A stretch of DNA of 64,000 nt from CAYFUF01 sp964394795 (GCA_964394795.1 CAYMYX010000006.1:1-64000); one strand, 5' to 3'. Positions 50,838 to 59,193 are shown, numbered from the stretch's first letter. The notes: a model not told the origin generated them from the sequence alone. Program-made: numbers and translations.

Positions 50838-53204
50838 TTGGAAGAAATCAGAATAGCGGTGCGCCAACTTATCGAGTTTGTCATGCGTTCAGGCGACATT
50901 GACAACAGCTACCGGTCCAACCAGCGGATGCTGGAAGGCATCAGAGCCCACCAGGAAATCCAACAAGCTTACGGGGAGGGCTACACTAAAGAAGTCGTCT
51001 TTCGCAACAAGACCGTCCTCGAAGATATCGAGTTCGTCGTGGAGGGTCGTGCCGATGGCCTCTACGAATCGGGCGACCTCGTCATCATCGACGAGATCAA
51101 GTCCACCACTCGGCCGTTGGAAGACGTCGAGGCCGACCACCACCCTCTCCACTGGGCTCAGGCCAAGTGCTACGCTTACTTCTATTGCTTGGATATGGAC
51201 CGGGAAACCATCGACGTCCAGCTTACTTACGTCAACCTCGACGAAGAAATCGTCGCCAAGAAGTTCCAACAGACCTTCAGCCGCGACGAACTCGAAGCCT
51301 TCTATCTCGACCTCCTCAGTCGCTACCTCGTCTTTTCTCGCCTCATCGTCGATTGGAGGGAGAAGAGGAACGAATCCATTACCCACCTCCGCTTTCCCTA
51401 TCCCGATTACCGTGAAGGGCAACGGCAAATGTCCGTTGGCATTTACCAGGCCATAGAACAAAAAGCCAAACTCTTCATCGAAGCCCCCACCGGCATCGGG
51501 AAGACCATGTCCGCCATCGTCCCTGCCGTCTCCGCCATCAAGAATCTTGGCATCAACAAGATCTACTACCTCACTGCTAAGACCACCACCCAGCGGGAGC
51601 CAGAGCGGGCCATCCACTTGCTTACCCAAAATGGCCTCGCCCTCAAGAGCGTCCGAATCACCGCCAAGGAGAAGATCTGCCTCAACGACGTCGTCTCCTG
51701 CAATCCCGAAGATTGCCCCTATGCCAAGGGACACTTCGACCGGGTCAATGCAGCCATTCTCGACCTCTTCGAAAACGAAAATCAACTCGGCTTCTCTACC
51801 ATCCAAGACTATGCCGAGAAGCACCAAGTCTGCCCCCACGAATTCCAGCTGGACATGTCCGACTACTCCGACTTTGTCCTTTGCGACTACAACTACGTTT
51901 TCGATCCTAGAGTCTACCTCCGGCGAGCCTTCGATAACGCCCAATCCGACCTCCTCTTTCTCGTTGACGAGGCCCACAATCTGGTCGACCGCGGCCGAGA
52001 GATGTACTCTGCTGAGATTTCCAGCCGAGACCTAGAACGGTTGATTGAGATTTTTGATGCTCGAGTGGAAGAGCTTGCGTCGGGCTCTGTTGGAGACGTG
52101 AAGAGCAAAATCCGAAGCTACCGTGCCGCCATCAAGAAGGCAAAGAAGGCCATGGACCTCATCGAATCCTTCTACAACGAGCTCGGCAGCCACAAAGAGA
52201 TCGCGACACCTGACCACCCCGATGACCTCTACTTCGAGCTCAAGGGCCTCCTCACTTCTTTGGATTTTTTCCTCGCCAAAGAACGCCAAGACCCAGACTA
52301 TGAAGAGGTTCAAAACCTATCCTTCGTCTATTCCACCTTCACCAAGATCGACGAAACATGGAAGGACGGCTTCCTCAACCTCATCCGGGTCGACGACGAG
52401 GACCACATCCTCTGGAAGATTAAGTGCGTGGACACCTCCGACCTCTTCGAGGACATCCTGAAACGGGCTCGGTCCACCATCTTCTTCTCCGCCACCCTGT
52501 CGCCGACCAACTTCTATGTTGAGCTCCTCGGTGGGGGCGACAACGCTCTCCAAATGCATATGGATTCCCCCTTCGCTGAAGAGAACCTCCAGATTTACCA
52601 AGCCAACCTGTCCACCCGCTATCGCGATCGCCGCCACACCGCGGAGGCCCTAGCCGCCTACATCCACGGTTTTATCAACCAAGACGAAGGCAACTATATG
52701 GTCTTTTTTCCCAGCTACGCTTACTTAGACCAGATTGCCCAGTTCTACCAAGAAAAATATGCCGACCCCATCCTCGTCCAAGGGCCATCCTCCTCGGACC
52801 GCGACCGCCGCAAACTCCTCAAAGAGTTTGAAACCGGCACCAACGTGAAGGGCTTTTTCGTCTTGGGCGGTGTCTTCGCCGAAGGCATTGACCTCGTCGG
52901 TGACCAGCTCGTCGGCTGCGCAGTCATCTCCGTCGGTATGCCCGGCGTTTCCTTCGAGCAAAACGTTATGAAGTCCTTCTTCGACACGAAGCAAGGCAAC
53001 GGCTTCGATTACGCCTATACCTATCCCGGCATGACCAAGATTATCCAAGCCGCCGGCCGGGTCATCCGCAGCGCCGACGACAAGGGGAAGCTCCTCCTAC
53101 TCGACGACCGCTTCTCCACCTACAAGTACAGGCAGATGATGCCCCGCCACTGGAAGAAAATTAGAGAAATAGCGAGCCCAGATGAATTGGGCTCTGTAGA
53201 ATAG
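50838..53204 (+). CDS. DinG/XPD-type Fe-S helicase with N-terminal nuclease-like domain
   Basis: The gene may start at TTG 50838 (eight bases after GGAAGGAGG) or at ATG 50811, which lacks a good site. The roughly 788-residue product starts with a RecB/Cas4-like PD-(D/E)XK domain: EGRADGLYESGDLVIIDEIKS shows D and ExK. The helicase then has EAPTGIGKTMSAIVPA (Walker A), four cysteines in the Fe-S region (KICLNDVVSCNPEDCPYAKG and VCPHE), the box FLVDEAHNL, FFSATLSP and a C-terminal motif QAAGRVIRS. The class is COG1199. Codons end in C far more often than in most neighbours. It stands alone, divergent from the ABC genes. Confidence 0.9.
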   Translation: MEEIRIAVRQLIEFVMRSGDIDNSYRSNQRMLEGIRAHQEIQQAYGEGYTKEVVFRNKTVLEDIEFVVEGRADGLYESGDLVIIDEIKSTTRPLEDVEADHHPLHWAQAKCYAYFYCLDMDRETIDVQLTYVNLDEEIVAKKFQQTFSRDELEAFYLDLLSRYLVFSRLIVDWREKRNESITHLRFPYPDYREGQRQMSVGIYQAIEQKAKLFIEAPTGIGKTMSAIVPAVSAIKNLGINKIYYLTAKTTTQREPERAIHLLTQNGLALKSVRITAKEKICLNDVVSCNPEDCPYAKGHFDRVNAAILDLFENENQLGFSTIQDYAEKHQVCPHEFQLDMSDYSDFVLCDYNYVFDPRVYLRRAFDNAQSDLLFLVDEAHNLVDRGREMYSAEISSRDLERLIEIFDARVEELASGSVGDVKSKIRSYRAAIKKAKKAMDLIESFYNELGSHKEIATPDHPDDLYFELKGLLTSLDFFLAKERQDPDYEEVQNLSFVYSTFTKIDETWKDGFLNLIRVDDEDHILWKIKCVDTSDLFEDILKRARSTIFFSATLSPTNFYVELLGGGDNALQMHMDSPFAEENLQIYQANLSTRYRDRRHTAEALAAYIHGFINQDEGNYMVFFPSYAYLDQIAQFYQEKYADPILVQGPSSSDRDRRKLLKEFETGTNVKGFFVLGGVFAEGIDLVGDQLVGCAVISVGMPGVSFEQNVMKSFFDTKQGNGFDYAYTYPGMTKIIQAAGRVIRSADDKGKLLLLDDRFSTYKYRQMMPRHWKKIREIASPDELGSVE

Positions 53205-53272
53205 ATTGTTTGAATATATTGCTGTTAAAGATGGCTGTAGCCGTCGCGGCAGTCCCAAGAAAAAGGTGAATT

Positions 53273-54718
53273 ATGGCAAAACGTAAAAAACAAGAAGTAA
53301 CCGTACTTATCGATAAAGTCGACTACCCCAACCAAACTAGGGGGCACATCATTACCCCTGACCGGGACTTCGACTGGGTTGACGAAAGCCTAGAGATTGA
53401 CAAGGACTATGACCGCTGGACCAAGGGTCGGCCCATCGTCGCCAAAGGCGGCATTGAGGGCCAAGTCTGGAAAGCCCTGACCCAGCGCAACAAAGGCGAT
53501 GCCAAAGAAGTCAAACTCCTCGAACTCATCCGCCGGTCCCCATTCGAGGTCGAGTCAAAGTGCTCCGTCTCCGATATCTGCGGCGGCTGCAATTACCAGA
53601 CTCTCAACTACGAAGTCGAGCTCATGATCAAGAGCCAGCAGCTGCAACGGCTCTACAAGAAGGCCGGCATTGACCACCCCATCACCCTAAACCGCAGCCC
53701 CCTCGTTCGGGGCTACCGCAACAAGATGGAATACACCTTCGGGGACGCCGAGAAGGGCGGTCCCCTCCGCCTGGGCCTTCACCGCCCCGGCCACTTCTAC
53801 GAAATTGTCGCCACCCCAGACTGCAACATTGTGCCACCCGACTTCAACACTATCCGCCACGCCATCCAAGAGTTCTGCCAAGGCAAGGAACTTTCCTTCT
53901 ATCACAAGGCAGCCCGGACCGGTTACCTCCGCCATCTGGTCATCCGCGGGTCCCTCGCTACCAAAGAGCTCATGCTCAACCTCGTCACCACCTCAGCTGA
54001 CGAGCTCGGTCCCGAGGGCTTGCAGCGGTTTGTGGACTATAGCATGGCCCTCGAACTTGACTACCAGATCAAGTCCATCTACCACACCACCAACGACGCC
54101 ATCGCCGATGCCGTCATCCCCGAGAAGGTCGACCTCCTCTTCGGCGATGAGGAAATCACCGAGCAGATGTGCGGCCTCACCTTCAAGGTCGGCCCCTTCT
54201 CCTTCTTCCAACCCAACGTCCCCGGCGCGGAAAACTTCTATAAGCGGGCCATCCACATGGCCGGCAACCTCACCGGCAAGACCGTCTACGACCTCTACTC
54301 CGGCACCGGCACCATCACCCAAATCATGGCCAAGCAGGCCCAGCGGGTCATCGGCGTCGAAATCAACGAAGAGGCCGTCCAGAAGGCCATCCAATCCGCC
54401 TCCCTCAACCAAATCGCCAACGCCAAGTTCATCTGTAACGACGTCCTTGACGAGCTCGACCGCCTCGCCCAGTCCGCCGACCGGCCCGACGTCATCGTCC
54501 TCGACCCGCCCCGCGAGGGCATCAATCCTAAAGCTATTCCGAAAATTGCCGCCACTGAGGCCGCCAAAATCGTCTACATTTCTTGCAATCCTCGCACCCA
54601 GGCTCAGGACCTTCAGGCTTTTCAGGACCTTGGCTACCGTGTCGTCGAGATTGAGGGGTTTGATCAGTTTGCGAGGACGAAGCATGTTGAAGCCCTAGCT
54701 TTACTTACAAGGGGATAG
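53273..54718 (+). CDS. 23S rRNA (uracil-5)-methyltransferase, RlmCD/RumA type
   Basis: The 481-residue enzyme makes 5-methyluridine in 23S rRNA. It has four cysteines for an Fe-S cluster (CSVSDICGGCNYQ and the later CNIVPP), RNKMEYTFGD, the SAM motif VYDLYSGTGTITQIM, FFQPNVPGAENFY, DPPREGINPK and the catalytic VYISCNPRTQAQDL. The N-terminal TRAM-like part has LIDKVDYPNQTRGHI. Codons are strongly C-ending, as in the preceding helicase gene. The stop codon lies inside a 17-bp hairpin. Confidence 0.94.
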   Translation: MAKRKKQEVTVLIDKVDYPNQTRGHIITPDRDFDWVDESLEIDKDYDRWTKGRPIVAKGGIEGQVWKALTQRNKGDAKEVKLLELIRRSPFEVESKCSVSDICGGCNYQTLNYEVELMIKSQQLQRLYKKAGIDHPITLNRSPLVRGYRNKMEYTFGDAEKGGPLRLGLHRPGHFYEIVATPDCNIVPPDFNTIRHAIQEFCQGKELSFYHKAARTGYLRHLVIRGSLATKELMLNLVTTSADELGPEGLQRFVDYSMALELDYQIKSIYHTTNDAIADAVIPEKVDLLFGDEEITEQMCGLTFKVGPFSFFQPNVPGAENFYKRAIHMAGNLTGKTVYDLYSGTGTITQIMAKQAQRVIGVEINEEAVQKAIQSASLNQIANAKFICNDVLDELDRLAQSADRPDVIVLDPPREGINPKAIPKIAATEAAKIVYISCNPRTQAQDLQAFQDLGYRVVEIEGFDQFARTKHVEALALLTRG

Positions 54719-54741
54719 GTTCTCATCCCCTTGTAAGTAAA
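54700..54741 (+). terminator. Strong hairpin at the rlmCD stop codon
   Basis: Perfect 17-bp arms (54700-54716 and 54725-54741) enclose an eight-base loop. The arm covers the last codons of rlmCD. A T run does not follow, so it may be a terminator of unusual form, a transcript stabiliser, or an element in its own right. Confidence 0.6.
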
Positions 54742-54823
54742 AGCAGGTCTCATGCCAAGAATCTTCAAGAGAAGCGACCAAGGGGAGCTTCGATTGGGTA
54801 GATTCGACGGCTGAAGCCCGTTG

Positions 54824-54923
54824 NNNNNNNNNNNNNNNNNNNNNNNNNNNNNNNNNNNNNNNNNNNNNNNNNNNNNNNNNNNNNNNNNNNNNNNNNNNNN
54901 NNNNNNNNNNNNNNNNNNNNNNN
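54824..54923. other. Assembly gap next to a repeat array
   Basis: These 100 N have nominal length. The seven bases CCCGTTG occur on both edges, so the flanks may overlap or the gap may hide repetitive sequence. The adjacent repeat array may continue into it. Confidence 0.95.
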
Positions 54924-54950
54924 CCCGTTGATAGCAGAATTTAGTTTTAG

Positions 54951-55321
54951 AATCATACGTAACTGAACAATAAATTCATTAGGTATGATAAAGTTTAGGT
55001 CAAAATCATACAAAAAGTAGTTGAACATCAAAATAGTATGAATTCAAAAGGACTAGAATCATACAAATAGAAGAAAAATTGGTAAATAGTATGATGAAAA
55101 TAGATATAGCAATCATACAGAATCTACGAAGTTGAAGTATCCGTATGAAAAGACGCGAGGAGCAATCATACAGAATCTACGAAGTTGAAGTATCCGTATG
55201 AAAAGACGCGAGGAGCAATCATACTGAATTGATAGAAGTGATCATATGGTTGGAAATGACATTGAGAATATCATACGTAAACGATGAAATTATGACTTTG
55301 GTATGAAAGTAGATTTAGTGG
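54951..55321. repeat. Array of seven 53-bp units with phased inverted repeats
   Basis: Units begin at 54951, 55004, 55057, 55111, 55164, 55217 and about 55270, a period of 53 (52-54). Each starts with (A)ATCATAC. Exactly 24 bases later comes GTATGA in all units except the sixth, where it reads GTTGGA. The other positions are not conserved, except that units four and five are identical over 53 bases. The two arms form the inverted repeat ATCATAC/GTATGAT. No coding potential is visible. The remaining parts of 54742-55428 hold the gap, this array, a possible short ORF and a hairpin. Confidence 0.85.
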
Positions 55322-55328
55322 CGTCTTT

Positions 55329-55406
55329 ATGTTAAAGCAGAGTATTCAAGATATTGAAAATTGGGACGAACTCGAACGCCACGGGATATTTTTAGCCCTA
55401 AAGTAG
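55329..55406 (+). CDS. Possible 25-codon leader ORF
   Basis: A short ORF (MLKQSIQDIENWDELERHGI, then five more residues) ends within the left arm of a hairpin that covers the ribosome binding site of the next gene. It has no clear ribosome binding site of its own. Its ERHGI also occurs in the next protein (residues 232-236), so it may be a remnant of a related gene rather than a leader. Confidence 0.25.
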   Translation: MLKQSIQDIENWDELERHGIFLALK

Positions 55407-55423
55407 GAGTATACTTTAGGAGG
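55397..55423 (+). promoter_or_regulatory. Hairpin overlapping the ribosome binding site of the nuclease-like gene
   Basis: CCTAAAGTA (55397-55405) pairs perfectly with TACTTTAGG (55412-55420) around a six-base loop. The end of the right arm is the first half of AGGAGG (55418-55423). When folded in the mRNA it would limit ribosome access to the gene at 55429. Confidence 0.5.
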
Positions 55424-55428
55424 AAAAA

Positions 55429-56232
55429 ATGTCTGGATTAGAAAAACAACTTAAAGAAGTACAAGCAAGATACCAAAAGATATGGGACAAGGTGAAAGAT
55501 GCTACTCAGAACCCTGTTAAAGGTCATGTGGTTTGTTTATCAATCAACAATAAATATCAATATTATTTGCAGGTAAATGATGAACTCCCAAGTAAAAATC
55601 GTAGGAAATATCTTCGCCAAAATCAATTAGACTTAGCACGACCTTATGCTCAGCACACATATGATAAAAAAGTGTACAAACTCGTGAAAAGGCGATTAAA
55701 ACAGCTCTCTATTCTAATAGAAGAGTTCAGAGATGATGAGATCGATCTCTTATATACGAACCTAAGCGAAGGTCGTAGGATTCTGATAAAACCGGTAGAA
55801 ATACAATTTAAAGATTTAGTAAGTAAATGGTCAACTGAAAAGTATATCAGCATGGGGTTTCAAGACGAAGCCAAAATTATCCTCACAAACAAAGGAGAAA
55901 GAGTCCGCTCAAAAACAGAAAAGATACTCGCCGATAAGTTTGCAGAATTAGGAATTGCTTATAAATATGAATGTCCTATAGAATTGCCTAATGGGTTTGT
56001 CCTATATCCTGACTTCACCTTCCTATCTCCCCATACTCGCCAAGAAGTTTATTGGGAACATCATGGCATGATGGATGATCCCAATTATGTGCGACGAGCA
56101 TTGAGAAAGATTGCGACCTATGAAAGGCACGGGATTTTGCGAGGGCAGAGGTTAATTGTCACCTATGAGACCTCTCAGGATAACTTGGATTATACTTGGG
56201 TTGATATGTTGATTGAAAGATTTCTATTATAA
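55429..56232 (+). CDS. PD-(D/E)XK nuclease-like protein of unknown function
   Basis: This 267-residue protein has a charged helical N-terminal half (residues 1-140) and a C-terminal half that fits the PD-(D/E)XK nuclease fold. The fold signs are SKTEKILADKF (160-171), YPDFTFLS with PD at 194-195, and EVYWEHHGMMDDP (206-218). I have seen this C-terminal pattern in uncharacterised Bacillota proteins, but no function is known to me. It is AT-rich compared with rlmCD. It lies immediately downstream of the 53-bp array and its ribosome site is in a hairpin, so a link with the array is possible but unproven. Confidence 0.7.
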   Translation: MSGLEKQLKEVQARYQKIWDKVKDATQNPVKGHVVCLSINNKYQYYLQVNDELPSKNRRKYLRQNQLDLARPYAQHTYDKKVYKLVKRRLKQLSILIEEFRDDEIDLLYTNLSEGRRILIKPVEIQFKDLVSKWSTEKYISMGFQDEAKIILTNKGERVRSKTEKILADKFAELGIAYKYECPIELPNGFVLYPDFTFLSPHTRQEVYWEHHGMMDDPNYVRRALRKIATYERHGILRGQRLIVTYETSQDNLDYTWVDMLIERFLL

Positions 56233-56323
56233 AAGTAGCATTAGTAATAAAGTGATGGTCCTTGAGCAGTTTAAGAGGGCCATCCCTTATCCCCAAACCA
56301 ATTAACCCACCAAAGGAGCCCCC

Positions 56324-56779
56324 ATGCAATACACCGCCACCACCGTCCAAGAATACCTCGACGCCCTACCCGAAGACCGAAAAGAACCGATGGAGCGTCT
56401 AAGAAAAACGCTATTGGAAAACCTACCAGAAGGCTTAGAAGAAACCATTGAATACGGGATGATTAATTATGTCATCCCACTATCTACCTATCCAGCAGGT
56501 TACCATGTAACGGAGGGGCCATTGGGATTTATGGCCATCGCCTCCCAAAAGAATTACATTTCTCTTTACCAGATGGCGATATACAGCAATCCGGAAATAG
56601 AAAAGTGGTTCGTCGACGAGTATAAGAAACGCGTGAAAACGAAGTTGGATATGGGGAAGAGCTGTATACGATTCAAGAATCCAAAAAATATTCCCTATGA
56701 TCTTATTGCTGAGCTGTGTAGAAAAGTGACGATAGAAGAATTCATTGCTGACTATGAGAAGGCATTATCGAAGAAGTAA
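56324..56779 (+). CDS. DUF1801 family protein
   Basis: This 151-residue protein matches the DUF1801/YdhG pattern: TVQEYLDALPEDRKEPMERL at the start, EETIEYGMINYVIP, and MGKSCIRFKNPKNIPYDLI. Its molecular role is not known. AAAGGAG precedes the ATG. The 5' end is richer in C-ending codons than the rest. Confidence 0.85.
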   Translation: MQYTATTVQEYLDALPEDRKEPMERLRKTLLENLPEGLEETIEYGMINYVIPLSTYPAGYHVTEGPLGFMAIASQKNYISLYQMAIYSNPEIEKWFVDEYKKRVKTKLDMGKSCIRFKNPKNIPYDLIAELCRKVTIEEFIADYEKALSKK

Positions 56780-56837
56780 GCAGATTGGAATTAAGCATAA
56801 CAGCAGAATAGAAAGAATTAGATCTTGAGGTAATGAA

Positions 56838-58355
56838 GTGAAGTATGTAATATTGCGAATAATCTCCTTAATACCTGCCCTACTGTCGCAGGTCCTGTGG
56901 CTGGTTTTGCTCATCAACTGGCTATCCCCATTCGCAGTCATCATCAACACCGTTTTGAGCATTTTAGCCGCACTGTTGGTATTGGTCATCATCAACAAAA
57001 GAGCCGAAGGCGCTTACCGCAGCCTTTGGCTACTTATTATTCTGACTTTTCCCATCTTCGGCACGCTCATGTATTTATCCTTCGAAAAGAGCAGAACGAC
57101 AAGGCGCTTCATCGAAAAGATAACCAACGCCGGAAAAGAACTGCCGAAGCTACCTCCAGCAGATCCGGAAGCAGTGGAGCAGATAAACAGCAAAAACAAG
57201 CGCTTCGCCCAAACCGTCGACTACGTCACCAACCACACCGACTATCCCATCATGGAAAACGAGCAGGCCACCTACTATCCTGTGGGCGAAGACATGTGGA
57301 CAGCAATGCTCGAAGACATGAAGAAGGCGAAGAAATACATCTTTGCCGAATATTTCATTCTCGAAGAGGGCCATATGTGGAACTCCATCACCGAGATCAT
57401 GGCCCAAAAAGTTAAAGAAGGGGTCGATGTTCGCGTTCTCTACGACGACGTCGGCAGCCTGAAGACCTACACAAAGAGGAATGCAAGAGGTCTCGTAGAA
57501 CGAGGAATTAAAGTAACGCAATTCAACCCCCTCGTCTTCCTAAGCGGTACCGTCAACAACAGAGATCACCGAAAGATGTTAATCGTTGATGGGGAGATCG
57601 CTTATACGGGTGGTATCAACATGGCCGACGAATACATCAACGCCATCGAAAAGTTCGGCCACTGGAAAGACATTGGCTTCCGAACCGTGGGCAAGCCGGT
57701 GTATAGCTACATTTACATGTTCGCCGAATTTTGGAACGCCTACTCCAAAGACAAAATTCCAGAGGAATATCTTGCACAGCAAGAAAACCTACAGGCACCC
57801 GACCATCCCGATGGTTACATTCTATCCTATTGTGATTTCCCAATGCGTCCCGATCCGACGAGTAATAACCTCTACATCGAGCTTCTTTCCCAAGCAACCG
57901 AGCGAGTCTGGTTTTACACGCCCTACCTGATGCTCGGCGACACCTTGCTCGACGCTTTCGTCCGAGCCGCCCATCGCGGAATCGACGTGCGCATCATCAT
58001 GCCCGGCTCTGCCGACAAGGGTTTAATCAATCGCATCTCCCGGAGCTACTATCCCGTGCTCATTGAAGAAGGCGTCCGCATTTTCGAATACACCCCAGGT
58101 TTCATCCACGCCAAAGCCTGCCTCGTCGACCACGACATTTGCGCCATAGGCACCGTCAACCTCGACTACCGCAGCCTCTTCCTCCACTTCGAAAACAACG
58201 CCGTCTTCTTCCAAGCCTCCATCTTCGATGACCTCGAAAAAGACTACTACGACACCCTCGCTCAGAGTCAGGAAATCTACCTAGAAGACACCAAACGTGG
58301 GCCATTCTCCCGCATCATCGACGGCATCCTGCGAATATTTGCGCCATTGTGTTAG
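56838..58355 (+). CDS. cls: Cardiolipin synthase
   Basis: Cls joins two phosphatidylglycerol molecules to make cardiolipin. The 505-residue protein starts at GTG with TTGAGGTAA upstream. Two N-terminal membrane helices are followed by two phospholipase D domains with the HxK motifs NNRDHRKMLIVDGEIAYTGG and FIHAKACLVDHDICAIGTVN. The protein ends in a hydrophobic tail LRIFAPLC. Codons are mainly C-ending, in contrast to the AT-rich genes on both sides. Confidence 0.95.
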   Translation: MKYVILRIISLIPALLSQVLWLVLLINWLSPFAVIINTVLSILAALLVLVIINKRAEGAYRSLWLLIILTFPIFGTLMYLSFEKSRTTRRFIEKITNAGKELPKLPPADPEAVEQINSKNKRFAQTVDYVTNHTDYPIMENEQATYYPVGEDMWTAMLEDMKKAKKYIFAEYFILEEGHMWNSITEIMAQKVKEGVDVRVLYDDVGSLKTYTKRNARGLVERGIKVTQFNPLVFLSGTVNNRDHRKMLIVDGEIAYTGGINMADEYINAIEKFGHWKDIGFRTVGKPVYSYIYMFAEFWNAYSKDKIPEEYLAQQENLQAPDHPDGYILSYCDFPMRPDPTSNNLYIELLSQATERVWFYTPYLMLGDTLLDAFVRAAHRGIDVRIIMPGSADKGLINRISRSYYPVLIEEGVRIFEYTPGFIHAKACLVDHDICAIGTVNLDYRSLFLHFENNAVFFQASIFDDLEKDYYDTLAQSQEIYLEDTKRGPFSRIIDGILRIFAPLC

Positions 58356-58434
58356 TGGTATCCTCAATAATGTGGATAATAAATTTACTGCAAGCAGATT
58401 GGTTTTGCTTAGCAAAAGGGAAACTACACTCAAA

Positions 58435-58515
58435 GCGCAAGAATTGCGCTTTTCATAATGGGATAGCGCAAAAATTGCGCATATAGTATATTAATTCGCG
58501 CAAAACCTGTATAAT
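58435..58515 (+). promoter_or_regulatory. Operators and promoter of the HTH-MNT gene
   Basis: Two near-identical palindromes, GCGCAAGAATTGCGC (58435-58449) and GCGCAAAAATTGCGC (58466-58480), are 31 bases apart. A third degenerate copy with GCGCAAAA lies at 58498, next to a TATAAT -10 (58510-58515). The spacing is about three helical turns, so a repressor could bind all three on one face. The helix-turn-helix protein encoded at 58534 is the obvious candidate. Confidence 0.65.
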
Positions 58516-58533
58516 AGTTTTGAGGTAATCCCT

Positions 58534-59001
58534 ATGACTTTAAAACAAATAAGACAAAAACTAAAACTAACACAGTTTGAAGCAGCTAAACTCCTAAATG
58601 TTTCTAGACGATCTTACCAGTCTTATGAAAATGATAAGAAATATCAAGGGACCATGAAATATGAGTACTTTCTGGGAAAACTAACTGCTATGCTAGAAGA
58701 TGAGAACCAGGGAATCCTTACCCTAGATGATATTAGAAGAGGATGCGAATTAGTATTTTCAAACTATGAAATTGAATTCTGCTACCTTTTTGGTTCCTAT
58801 GCAAAAGGAAAAGCTCGTCAAGATAGTGATATTGATTTACTGGTATCAACTAAATTAACGGGCTTGAACTTCTTTGGTATGGTTGAGGAGTTGAGGCAAA
58901 CCCTTCATAAAAAAGTAGATGTCCTAGACCTGAAACAACTGGATGGTAATATGAAATTAATAAATGAAATTCTCATGGATGGTTTAAAGATTTATGGATA
59001 A
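58534..59001 (+). CDS. HTH-MNT antitoxin (nucleotidyltransferase of MntA/HepT type)
   Basis: The 155-residue protein has an N-terminal XRE-type helix-turn-helix (residues 1-55, LKLTQFEAAKLLNVSRRSY). A minimal nucleotidyltransferase domain follows with GSYAKGKARQDSDIDLL, the GS-x10-DxD motif. In known MntA/HepT pairs the MNT protein AMPylates and silences the HEPN RNase toxin. Here the fused HTH suggests it also represses its own promoter, with palindromic operators upstream. The HEPN gene overlaps its end (ATG at 58994). Confidence 0.88.
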   Translation: MTLKQIRQKLKLTQFEAAKLLNVSRRSYQSYENDKKYQGTMKYEYFLGKLTAMLEDENQGILTLDDIRRGCELVFSNYEIEFCYLFGSYAKGKARQDSDIDLLVSTKLTGLNFFGMVEELRQTLHKKVDVLDLKQLDGNMKLINEILMDGLKIYG

Positions 59002-59193
59002 CATAAAGAACGATTCTTATTATCTTAAAAGAATTATTNNNNNNNNNNNNNNNNNNNNNNNNNNNNNNNNNNNNNNNNNNNNNNNNNNNNNNNNNNNNNN
59101 NNNNNNNNNNNNNNNNNNNNNNNNNNNNNNNNNNNNNNTTAAAGATTTATGGATAACATAAAGAACGATTCTTATTATCTTAAAAGAATTATT
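58984..59193. repeat. 55-bp duplication flanking an assembly gap
   Basis: The 55 bases at 58984-59038 are identical to those at 59139-59193, with 100 N (59039-59138) between them. A 55-bp overlap is a common assembler word length, so the gap may be artefactual, or a real direct repeat may flank unknown sequence. Confidence 0.9.

Noticed and set aside
50889..51977. 362-codon minus-strand ORF opposite the helicase
   Set aside because: It is the antisense shadow of the same codon bias, rich in Val, Glu and Gly, without a ribosome site or motifs.
53805..54698. 297-codon ORF in another plus-strand frame of rlmCD
   Set aside because: It is a composition shadow: the Ser/Pro/Thr-rich translation follows from C-ending codons of rlmCD, which has all its catalytic motifs.
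54951..55321. CRISPR array
   Set aside because: The conserved parts are only 6-8 bases long, the rest of each unit varies, and two units are wholly identical including the would-be spacer. No cas genes are present.
56254..56284. Terminator after the nuclease-like gene
   Set aside because: GATGGTCC and GGGCCATC pair imperfectly and no T run follows.
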